Source: Dendrocalamus latiflorus (lineage: Eukaryota; Streptophyta; Magnoliopsida; Poales; Poaceae). From it: 64,000 bases of DNA. Position numbers and translations under genes: made by a program. The DNA is taken from the NCBI GenBank assembly GCA_017311315.1, contig CM029669.1, forward strand, positions 13,852,224-13,916,223, read 5' to 3'. The notes under the pieces were generated by a model. The model was not told the DNA's origin. It worked only from the letters and a program-made list of their open reading frames with translations, and ran no database searches. Positions 54,305 through 64,000 of this stretch are shown here, one piece after another. Positions within the stretch are counted from its first letter, which is position 1; each line of letters starts with the position of its first letter.

Positions 54305-57300
54305 TGTAACAGATAGCCCATGTAACATCCCATTTACAGGATTTATTTGTGCATGTTTGAATTTTGAATTGAAATTCAAATCAAAAGGTTCAAACTCAAA
54401 TTGCAAGTGAAATTCAAACTTCCAAGAAAAATTTTCAGAATGCAAACTGTCCTTGGTGTTGGCACAGGCCAACCCTACCGTTTCTCTCTTGGTCCCAGCC
54501 CATTCGACCCCCAGCTCGGCCAAGAATGGCCTGTGACACCTGATGCGCGTTGGACGTGCACCGCACATGCCAGCACCTCGCCGCGTGTGCCACGCTCACT
54601 CAATCCCTACGTCACTCCTGCACCATGACCGTTCCAAGATTCTCGACCTTCCTCTGTGTTGCGCCAGTGGTGAACCACCCCGCTCGTGCTACCTCACTGC
54701 GCCACCCCCCACGCCCAATGCGCCACCGCCTTCTTCCCTTTTCCTTGTCGCATCGCTGCACTGCTGAGCCACCTCGCCCTGTCTCCTCATCGCGCCACAT
54801 TGAGTCGCATGCCATGATGACACCCTGACTCGACGCTGCACTAATCCTCCCATGCGCACCTACCCGTTTCCTTGCCAACTCACTGCCATGGACGCCGCAG
54901 GCCATCATGGCACCAACAGTTACCACGCCTCCTCCACCGCTATAAAGCCCAAGCATCCTCTCCTCCAATCCTCATACACCTCCTACTGCAATCAATTGAC
55001 CCGAGAGCCCCTTGAGCCCCTTTTCTTCTCCGCCTTGGGCCAAAGCACCACCACCAATGCCGTCGGAGTACCCCCCTACACCCCCGTCCAATTCCTTGTA
55101 GCAGGAGCATCGTGTGGACCTCTTGAGTACGACCCTAGCCACCCCGACCCCTTCCTCCTTCTCCAGCGAGCTCTTTGTAGCGACCATTTGACCGTCACCT
55201 TGGGCCTCCATCATTAGCACGTACCAAGCCTCCCCGAGCCCTACCACTACTTTGGGTAAACTCCTAGCCACCCGTAGATGCTTCTATTGCGTGGATCAGC
55301 CGCTAGTGCCTTGAGTGCCCTTGGTGACATGCTCGGCATTGCGTCGCTGTGCGAGCTGGCCGCCGGTGGCTCAACGGTTCAAATTGGCTCGCGTCAACTC
55401 ACTTAGAGGTGCGTGCCACGGCAAGGAGTCCATTTTGGGTCTTGCTACCATCCACCAAAGTCCCCATCGCCGGCGATGAGCCGTGCCTCACTCGTTGATG
55501 AAGATAGGAACTGTAGCAAAGTCATTTAGTTAACACACGATTTAGTTTAAATTAATGACCTTGTTAGCCAAGGTTAAGTACCACTTACTAGTGGGCCATC
55601 CACGCCTAATTGCATTCCTATCCGTATGACCAGTGCTCCCCATAGCCACTTAAATTAATATAAAGCCACTTTTAAAAGTTAGGGCCACTTACAGTGGGCT
55701 CAAGTTACTGTTGACATAGACCCCATTGTTAGTCCCTCAACTATTTCCCTTTAAGAAAATAATTCCTTTTAAATTAAAATACCTAGGCCCAACATGTCAG
55801 TCTTTGTAACTCCTTTTCAATAGAAATTTAATTCAGAATTTAAATAAAAAATTTGGGCCCCACATGTCATAGGAGTAACCTCTCTCCTCTTTTATTTTCT
55901 CGAATTAAATTCTGTTTCAAACTTCAAATGACTCGTTCTCACTCATTTTAGCTTCAAATTTAATGAAATATATTTATAAATTTTTATAAATTGAAGATCT
56001 TTTTAATGGCACTATTTTTGTTCAATTTGGAGTTTATTTGAATTTTTGTTTGTATTTATTTATTTGCTCTCTCATGTGCAAGCTTTGCAATGCGACCATT
56101 CAAGTAGAATACGAAGACACTGAGGAGTCACAGTTCGAGCAAGTGCAAGAATTTCAAGACCACCCTGCCTACGAACCAGGTGAGTCATCACTTTGATCAT
56201 TTTGCTTATACATTTGAATGCAAAGTATTTTTAATTTAAACTAATAAAATGCATTCTTTAATTTTGCTACACAATTTATGTTCACAATAGCTCATAGTTA
56301 AGTCTGTATTGTATGATTGAATAATCCACTCCTTGTCTTTGGACTCATCACCTTGTCACCCTAGGGATCATAATTAATCTACTAGCAATAAGTCTCTACT
56401 TAAAGCGACATGTTTAGTCTAGCTTAGATACTTAGGGACATTAATTTAAACATCATTTCATACATGAAAATTTGGTTTGGCCAGTTGCTATGGGAAGTGA
56501 CTGATATGTTGAACATCATTATTTTATACTCCCAAAAGTTCCAACTTGCTTAGAAATCTGGGCAGATGATAAGAGGTATTGGTGCAATGGATGCACGAGA
56601 GTGTCGGATTGTGATAGAATCATCAAGATAAATTAAGGAACTAAATCTTGTGATGACCTCCTAATGTAAAATAGTACAACTACAAGTCTATAATGGGTAC
56701 GACCTAGCTAATTAATTTGCATCGACCCAATGTGGGATGCGCCATAGGTGTGAACATGTAGAAGGAAATGCCTTTTATGTGACAGCGCAAGAGGGGGCTT
56801 CTAGGGGTTATCGCACCCCACAGTGATGAAAACCTTAGCAGACATAGCCTCACTGGGGCGATACATTGTAAAAGTCTTGTCGTAAGCTTCTTGATCTGCA
56901 TGTGTAATGAAATATGTGGAATATAACAAGTTGGTTGACTCTTATGAGTAAAATGCATAGCCACTACAGAGTGTGAACTGTTCGAACAACCGTGCCCATG
57001 GTCATGGATGAGCATAGAAACTTACTTGAGTTAGTGTCTATTTCTAAAAGAACTATGTAGGTGGGATGAAAAGTGGTAGACAGTAAAAGCCCTTAATTGT
57101 GTTGTCCTGGGTGTCGTCCCAGTGATGATAATAAGTAGATGAAATGCTGGAAACCTAGCATATGGTACAGGTGGCATGTAGCAATGGATGGAATCTGTAC
57201 TACTACTACTACTAATATTGCAATCGTTCACACAACTTAGAAAATCTTTTTTAGTCAAAATGTTGTCATAGGGATTTGTAATTATTTGTAGTTCTGAAAT

Positions 57301-57870
57301 AGCAGCTTTAACAAATAAAAGAACCCGAGCCCTTCTTGTTAAACCTTGCAAGAATAAATATTGCATTATGTGTGTTGGCAAAAAATCCTTAGAACCTATG
57401 GGTCAAGGGCAGTATGCATACTACGATGATTAAGGAGCTGACGGTGATGAAGAATTGAAGATGTTGGAACTTAGCTTAGTATCTAGTAGATGAGGTCTCC
57501 CCTAGTCTAGCTAAGGTGGTGTTTGTGTACACTTATATTCCCAGGTCCTTGGATAATATAGGTCATACACAAACCTTCTTGAGTTGTTTGCTTGTGGCAG
57601 GATGTGCCTTCCCCTTCGCTTCCGCTACGTTTCTGCATGTTATGTAATATTTAGCCTAGTCGGCTTTACTATATACTTGACTCGTTGCGGTCTATTGAAC
57701 TCTCAGGTGTAATATTATCGTATGGTATGATTTACGATATGTATGAAATGATTTAGCAATGTATCTATGAGCACTATCTACTGATCTAGAGAATAGTGCA
57801 GTGGTAATCACAATAGATTCTAGATTGTCCAAATCCAAAGTCGACAGTCCATAAGGCCTTTATAGATCGC
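54305..57870. mobile_element. Probable LTR-type repeat, boundaries uncertain
   Basis: Starts TGTAACATCCCATTTACAGG, similar to the TGTAACACCCC start of the family at 8650. It contains many AATTTGAATT/AAATTCAAATC words (54350-54430, 55960-56050), a C-rich leader-like part (54480-55230), and late in the block phrases such as CTCTCAGGTGTAATATTATC and AAAGTCGACAGTCCATAAGG that I associate with grass LTR elements. No gag or pol is readable. The right end and target duplication were not found. Open frames at 54543-55271 on both strands come from the Pro-rich composition. Confidence 0.35.
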
Positions 57871-58468
57871 TTTTTTTTGTTGCTGTATATGTGTCATCTG
57901 TAAAAAAATATGGGATTAACTTAGAGACAACTCATATGAGTTGTCTTTAGTTTTGTCTATAGATAACATGAATACAACATATTACAGCCATCTATACTAT
58001 TATATATCATGTCCTAATCATTGTTCTTAAGCGCTTAGCGAATGTAATTAATTTGCTACATTTGAATTGGAAGGATCATTGGCTCTCCATTGCATTGCAC
58101 TGCTAGCCAGATCGATAGAGCACCATTGCAAACCAAGCCGTTTTGTTCATTTTGATCAAGCTAGTGTCTCGACGTATAGCCAATTGGTCAAATGGATAAT
58201 AGCTGCTAGCAGGCTAGCGGCAGCCGGCAAAGATCTTCTATATACGGTACGATCTTGTAAGCTTTTCTGCGTGACTCCCACTCGATGCCAGCCATCTATA
58301 CTCTATTATGTGTGAGTCACTGTGATTGATCTTCGATTGCCAGCACCATCGCAAATGCACAGTAACATCAAAAGTGTTAACATTGGCTCCGCCACCTCAA
58401 AGGTCAGCCTGACCCACTATTCAAGTAATTAATAAAATTAACCAGAGAATGACACGAAAGCGGCAATA
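57871..58468. other. Intergenic, nothing recognised
   Basis: AT-rich DNA; the frame at 58067-58315 has no domain. Confidence 0.35.
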
Positions 58469-58529
58469 GATGTTGTAATGGAGATAGAATGGCTGGATGA
58501 ATAATATATAGGATATATTACTTGAGTCT

Positions 58530-59668
58530 TTGGCGGATTTAGAATAAAAATAATGCAGGGGTCTCATGCTTCATGTATATATTTAGCAACGCATCCATCA
58601 ATAATGTAATAGATAGTAATATATTCTAAATTTTATAACATCAACTAACTTTATAACAAAACTCAATAGTAAAAAAAACTACTTGTCAGACAATATACCA
58701 AAAGTAAGAAATCTACTATTAGTGAATGTTCTAGGATGAATCGGGGAACAAAAGATGATTAGCTATTGAAACACACTGAATTGGATATTGAAATACATTT
58801 TTAAAAACTCCCTAATTCAATTGTTGCAAAAATTAAAATAGGTCATTCTAATATTAAAGCCCTAACCTACAAATATTTTAAAGATTATAGAATTGAAATT
58901 CTAACATCTAAATCACAAAATTTGGTACCTATTTTAGTTGGCTGATTGTTACTTTGTTATCTATAAAGATCATTAAACTTTGAAGCAATAAGCCAGTCAA
59001 CCAGGACGAGACGATGAGTGGTCAGTGGATGACCTCACATATTATCGTGACTGTCGGCCATATTGCATACGTTGATACATACAACGACATTTACTCCATT
59101 TGAATGCGCACCCGGTGAGATTAACATAGCGAGAAATTTAATCATACCATCCGAGTTCAACGCATGTAGGCGTAGGTGAGAAACGGCTAGTGCGCTCCTG
59201 GACAACGACAGCTTCGGCGCTGGGCCTGTCACTACTACAGACGAAAGGACCAACTTGTCAAGGGTCGCGTGCATGGCGTGGGGAATAGGAGAAGGTAGGT
59301 AAGGCGTTGTCTGCACCTAACATTGCCTATTTAGTTGGCTTGGGGCTGGTGCTGGCTTGGATGCTTAGGCTTTGGGTTGGCATTTGCTTGGGGCCGGATC
59401 GGCTAGTAGACCAGGATCGATCAGTTCAAGTAGCCCTTGTTATTTTGTTCTCTTTTCACTATCGGTTGATATTCTGTGCCGTGCCAACTTCAACTTACAC
59501 GTATTTTTTAGAGTGTCTTGCTTTATCAATGTCCTGTAGTTCGACATATGGGGGCGCTAGTTTTTAGCATGTGGGGGCACACACTGTGTAAACTTGAACT
59601 CTAAATAACAAAAATTAAAATCATGCGGGAGCCTGTACCCCCCTCATTTGAGAATGTGCATATGCCCC
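58530..59668. mobile_element. Insertion nested in the LTR, 1139 bp
   Basis: The LTR phrase TTGAGTCTCGG is interrupted. TGAGTCT occurs on both sides (58523-58529, 59669-59675), with 7 of 8 bases conserved if read as 8 bp. The ends TTGGCGGATTTAGAATAAAA and, reversed, GGGGCATATGCACATTCTCA are AT-rich with a GGGGTCTCATGC/GGGGCATATGC similarity but weak inverted repeats. Probably a decayed hAT-class element. No coding sequence recognised. Confidence 0.6.
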
Positions 59669-60876
59669 TGAGTCTCGGAGTGTATATATATAGAATATAA
59701 GGTAACTTAGAGATCAAGTCAATCTACTAAAGATATGGAAGGCTGCTAGAGGTGTAAAAGGAACCATATCAGATAAAAACCTTAATTGATTCTATTATAT
59801 CTCTAAAAAACTTGTCATACAAGACTTGTACTATAACATCCTCCAGGTAAATGAAGATAACATCGATGTAGCGAGAAGTCAATGTCGAGGATGTCATAGT
59901 CGAGGAAGGTCACCGTAGTCAAGGTAGCACAGGTTGGCAACCAGTGTAGAGGGAGATGCAGGAGCAACAGTAGTGGCAGGACTCAACGGCAATGGTGGTG
60001 CGCAGGTCGTAGAGATAGAGGGCTGTGCAGCATGGTTGTTGCTGGAGTAGATAGGTGGTGCATGCATGAAACCAAAAGAGAGATGGAGAGGAACATTGGA
60101 GGCAAATATATGTTGGCCATTGAGAATGGCTGAAGGCGGTGGCAAAGAGGATTGATGCGGAGAAGAAAGGGGAGAAGCTGATAGTGCAGCTATCAAAGAA
60201 GCCGACGGTGGGGAGTCGAACATGAATCATGCACTGGTATCAATGAACAAGTAGATGAAAAGCCAATGGCGTAGCGATCGGAGAAGTCGACTGTAGGAGT
60301 TAGACATGAATCGCACACTAGTATCAGCAAAGAAGTAGAGGAGCAACTGCGTGGAAGAAGATCGGTGGCGGACACCAACGGAGTGCGTGGCGGTCGGTCG
60401 CCAAAGAGAGGCGAGAAATGGAGGATGCTAGCAGAGCGCACGGCTGCCGAGGGTCATGAAAGAACACCGCTTAGCGACAAAGAAACCAACGAGGTGAGGG
60501 AGAGAGGGAAGGGCACGTATAACATATATACATATGCATGCATGCGGCCTTGAGTGAAAGAGGAGGTGCTCGATGATGGGGGACGCCAGCAGAGTGTACG
60601 ACGCCTAGGGGACATGGGGAGAGACGAGAAAGAAACGACGGGTGGTCGTGGCAAGGGTGCTCACGGACAACATTGGTAGGCATGACTGGCAAAGAGGAAG
60701 CAAATCCTATCTATTGATTGGAGGACATAATCATTCTATTGATCGGAGAAAAATATCTTGCGCAGCCTCAAGAGATTAGATCATAGAGATTGAATCATCT
60801 CTCATAGGAGTAGCGCGTAGCAGAATTTTGGTGGTGGCTATGAACAAAACCAGATGCAAACCCCGTTCTGATACCA

Positions 60877-61088
60877 TGAAAGGGAGATAGAGTAGCCTGA
60901 ATAATCGGATGTATTGCTTGAGTCTCGGATGGTATATACATATAGTACAAGGTGACTTAAAGATCAAATCAATCTACTAGAGATATGAAAGGTTATTATA
61001 GATATGGAATGAGCCATCTTGAATATAAATCCCAATTAATTCTATTCTATCTCTAATAATCTTGTAATATAAGACATGTACTCTAACA
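60877..61088 (-). repeat. 5' LTR of the short element
   Basis: 212 bp. Its reconstituted partner (58474-58529 plus 59676-59838) is 219 bp. Adjacent primer site at about 60863-60876. Confidence 0.85.
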
Positions 61089-61093
61089 GATGT

Positions 61094-63425
61094 GAGTGAT
61101 AGTAGCGGCTGTGGTAAGGCCTAGATGGAAAAAGATTAAGAATGAAAGTCGTATTAAGCAACCGGGAAAAAGATACATATTAGCATTAGTCACAAAGTGT
61201 GTGTGTGTGTATATATATATATAGTCTTTTTTCTACTTCTGTATTTTTCAACAATGGAAATTATTCATGTATATTATGCAATCATGTACGGAGATCTCTA
61301 GCAAGCTAATATAATGCAACAAACCACTAGTTGACACTAAATATTTTTAAATACATGGTTTTCCTCTAAACGAGAAGAGTGCATATCAAAAGTAGGCGGG
61401 CATATAACCTTTTCCATTCGCAGGCTTTTGAATTTTTGATATGACAAATGGTCCAAGGATGGAGGGAAGAGAATAACGCCCGGGAAAGCAACAGTCAGCC
61501 CATACGCAGCCCGCATGCCAGATCTTGGCATAGCATGCATGTAGCCTCACATGCACATGGATTGCGACATCAAATAAAAGCCTCCATCGTGTCAAAGAAG
61601 AAATTTGCTCGAGTCACCCATTTGTTGTCATCCGTTATACACGGGCAGTCAACCACAAAGGTAGCTGCAAAGTGCTCATTTTGGTTTTAATCTCTATAGA
61701 AAGTAAATTAATGTTCCACAATATTTTCATAATACTAAAATATTTTACAACATAAGGATATAGCAGCCACAACTCTATCTCCGAAATTCGGTGCTCCATT
61801 AATCACATTTAAAATTTGTATCATATAACAATAGTCATGCCAAATAAAAAAGTAATTATGATAGAGAACGTATACATAAAACACACCATATCATCATGAG
61901 CTGTAGAGAATAGGACCATCCACCCAGCTCTACCATTACCACCATTACTCAAACAAATTAGAACAAAGAAACAAGGTCCAAACCATAAGCGCCGCAACGG
62001 CTAGGCTATGCAACATGAGCGCCCTTATTGGTAGTCATGCTTCCACGAAGCTACCATCACGATAGCTGTAATCCTCTAACTAGACAAGTTGTACCTTTGT
62101 ACCAAATCATCATGTACTACAAAAGTTAAAGGCGTGATGAGCCAAAACGATACGTGGTGGGGCTACAAAAATAAGTTATGGGTTAGCTAGCATGCATGGC
62201 ACGGCGGTTAGCCTCTTGTGATATTTTCTCCTCTGGTTGTAGCTCATTAGGTGCTAGATAAGAGGCCGGGGGGACCATGCATTTTTCGGTGCGTGCGTGC
62301 GACGTGTCTGCGGGGCATATGGATACGAGGGAAGGATGAGACGATCGAGAGACGAGGACGGCGTTCTTGTGAGCCAGATGGAGATGGGATGGAACGTAAA
62401 GACTGGAGATGGGTGGTGTGGGGGTTGGCGTTTTAATTTGCCACAACTGTTGTGGATCGAAACGGGACGGGGCACATGCACGCACATGATCGACTCAACC
62501 TCCCCATGCATGGCTACCTCTCATAAGGCCTGTCTCCTCACTGGCACCTCGCTTTATAGAGAGATCGGTCGCGCAATGCTATCTCTAGAACTTCGTACGA
62601 GCTGCTGCTAGTTGTGACAATTCATGGCATATTACTGTAAACGAATATGGGGCTGTGTCTAGTTATCATTTGAATATTTTTTTTTGCAAAAACCAATTGG
62701 ATTTTATATCATTGGATTAAGATCCAATGACCCACCATCCGCTTCCCATTCCTATACAACACACCACCTAAACCCTATCTCACACCTCCCCTACCCCTGC
62801 GGCCACCTATCGCCTCACCGGTGTCGATAAGGTTTGCCCTCCAGCCACCACCACCCCCACTACTGCCCCCAACTCCTCCTCATCTACCGTTGTGCATCAC
62901 TGTCGCCGGCACCACCCTCCTTCCTAGTCTCCGGCGGCTACTGTTGTTGAATCTGTGGCAACATGTCGCCTCTTAATCTCTCTCTTTCTTGTAACCACTG
63001 CCGCCTACTACCCTCTTCCGAGCTCACGGAAGAGGCGGCGCCATCGTCACTGTCGCCACCCACACCACCTATCCTCTGCCGCCCCGACCACCCTCTAAAG
63101 ACTAGCGCTAGTGAACCTTAAGTCCTAACCCAGTGAATCCGATATCTAATTTGGCAAACCTTATTCTAACTCTCCACCACCACTGCGAGAGAAAATGATC
63201 TCGCCAGCCGGAGCACGAGTCTCTAACCAAATCACAAGATTAGAAAATCGAATGATTTATACAAAAATATCATTCGATAGATGCATAGCAATTCTGAAGA
63301 AATATTTGCATTCTCACTCACCCTTAATTCTTGAAACGAATCACCAGCCTTTGTTTAAGTGTAGTTGAACATCGTTTTTTAAGGCAAGGAAGTCCTAGCA
63401 AGATCTAGGGGATTAATGCTCTATA
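61094..63425. other. Intergenic, no gene seen
   Basis: A (GT)n(AT)n microsatellite lies at about 61198-61222. About 62740-63110 is C-rich with CCACC/GCCGCC words, like a leader or LTR-element segment, but no coding pattern was identified. Other open frames (for example 62183-62611) lack domains and overlap on opposite strands. Confidence 0.35.
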
Positions 63426-63543
63426 TTGTATTGTATTGTATTGTATTGTATTGTATTGTATTGTATTGTATTGTATTGTATTGTATTGTATTGTATTGTA
63501 TTGTATTGTATTGTATTGTATTGTATTGTATTGTATTGTATTG
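63426..63543. repeat. (TTGTA)n pentanucleotide microsatellite, 23 copies
   Basis: Twenty-three uninterrupted TTGTA units plus TTG, about 118 bases without a mismatch. Confidence 0.98.
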
Positions 63544-63562
63544 ATAGAACAAAAATGGCTTA

Positions 63563-64000
63563 TAGGGGTGGATAACGAGCTGGCTCAGCTCGTCAAGCTA
63601 ACGAGCTAAAAGAGAAGCTCGGCTCGGCTCGTTGAAAAGCTCAAGCTCGGCTTGTTAGGCGAAATATGCAAATTGCATCAATCCTATGGCTCGTTAGGCT
63701 TGGCTCGTTAGACTCGTTATGTTTTAGATTTGTTTTTTGAATGATAACTTCTATGATTCTCTAGAGTGATAGTGAAACCTATACAGTAGTAATCCTATGA
63801 CTAAAATTACATCAAAAAGGAAAGAACATCTAATGTAGTAGATTCATAACAAAGTAAGAAAAACTTGTTAAGAAAACTTTGATTAGTTCTAGTATGAACA
63901 AATATGGCATCTGATGGTTCCTTTGCATAGGTGAAATTAACAAAGAAAAGAGTAACGTGTACTTTAATAATACCTCTCGGTGACTAAAGAGGTGTGAAAA
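63563..64000. mobile_element. hAT-type element, left end only
   Basis: Begins TAGGGGTGGATAACGAGC and continues with many GAGCT/AGCTC and CGGCTCG repeats (63580-63720), the subterminal style of hAT elements. It runs off the window. Confidence 0.55.

Larger units (their letters stand above)
58474..61088 (-). mobile_element. Short non-autonomous LTR element with nested insertion
   Basis: Read on the minus strand, the 5' LTR (61088-60877) starts TGTTAGAGTACATGTC and ends CTCCCTTTCA, followed directly by the primer site TGGTATCAGAACGG (tRNA-iMet). The 3' LTR lies at 58474-59838, split by a nested insertion. The element is flanked by the perfect 5 bp duplication GATGT (58469-58473 and 61089-61093). 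The internal part (59839-60876) is only about 1.04 kb, with no recognisable gag or pol. Without the insertion the element is about 1.47 kb. Confidence 0.85.

Noticed and set aside
54543..55271. Pro/His/Ser-rich frames on both strands
   Set aside because: No domain, no splice logic, overlapping antisense frames; composition of a probable LTR-type repeat.
59894..60692. Ser/Pro-rich minus-strand frames
   Set aside because: They lie in the short internal region of a non-autonomous LTR element and match no Gag I recognise.
62183..62611. About 100 aa frames on both strands
   Set aside because: No conserved motif, and opposing frames over the same DNA.
1..64000. tRNA, rRNA or organelle-derived insertions
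   Set aside because: No tRNA cloverleaf, rRNA core or recognisable chloroplast or mitochondrial gene was seen on reading; a tRNAscan-SE and organelle search would be decisive.

Overview
This is nuclear DNA from a flowering plant, almost certainly a grass. The evidence is GC-rich single-exon coding sequence next to AT-rich intergenic DNA, spliceosomal introns, abundant Tourist-type, hAT-type and Mutator-like elements, tRNA-iMet-primed LTR elements, and genes of clear plant type. I cannot name the species. Most of the 64 kb is transposon-derived. Three genes look intact: a TBC-domain Rab-GAP (17271-20833, minus, eight coding exons), a small two-exon acidic protein (40908-43168, plus), and a single-exon atypical HLH regulator (53568-53843, minus). 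A fourth intact reading frame, a two-exon zinc-finger protein (15862-16401, minus), sits inside a transposon.

Layout. 1-640: extremely GC-rich inverted repeat. 1160-3640: exon-intron fragments of at least three unrelated host genes (NSA2, VTI1 and a calcium-uniporter-like gene) packed on the minus strand, as expected of a gene-capturing transposon. 3700-7452: LTR with primer binding site and internal remnant (minus), carrying a Tourist-like MITE and a hairpin. 7518-7951: Tourist-like MITE with perfect TSD. 8249-11310: ~177 bp tandem array split by a 2.45 kb solo LTR with a 5 bp TSD. 11711-17082: Mutator-like element (MULE) with ~600 bp TIRs, a broken transposase, a plant-mobile-domain (PMD) fragment and the intact zinc-finger ORF. 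17271-21950: TBC gene and its 5' leader. 22897-24916: a related MULE-like remnant. 25192-28251: MITE, decayed CCHC gene, and an hAT-type element with perfect 8 bp TSD. 28987-35906: complete but decayed Ty1/copia element with TSD. 36742-40046 and 44284-46993: two further TIR elements, each carrying a decayed PMD gene, flanking the acidic-protein gene. 48247-50950: hAT element with decayed BED-type transposase. 53568-53843: HLH gene. 54305-57870: probable LTR-type repeat. 58474-61088: short non-autonomous LTR element with a nested insertion. 63426-64000: (TTGTA)n and the start of another hAT element.

The most coherent unusual signal is a set of four MULE-like elements sharing one architecture: TIRs whose inner part is an array of short palindromes with a different core in each element, a pyrimidine tract, AT-rich tandem repeats, and PMD and/or CxC zinc-finger accessory genes. 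In the 11.7-17.1 kb element the transposase carries several frameshifts and stops while the accessory zinc-finger ORF is undamaged. The second main signal is the captured-exon cluster, in which a uniporter-like exon is fused in frame to the VTI1 start codon. All family assignments come from reading translations by eye, not from database searches.
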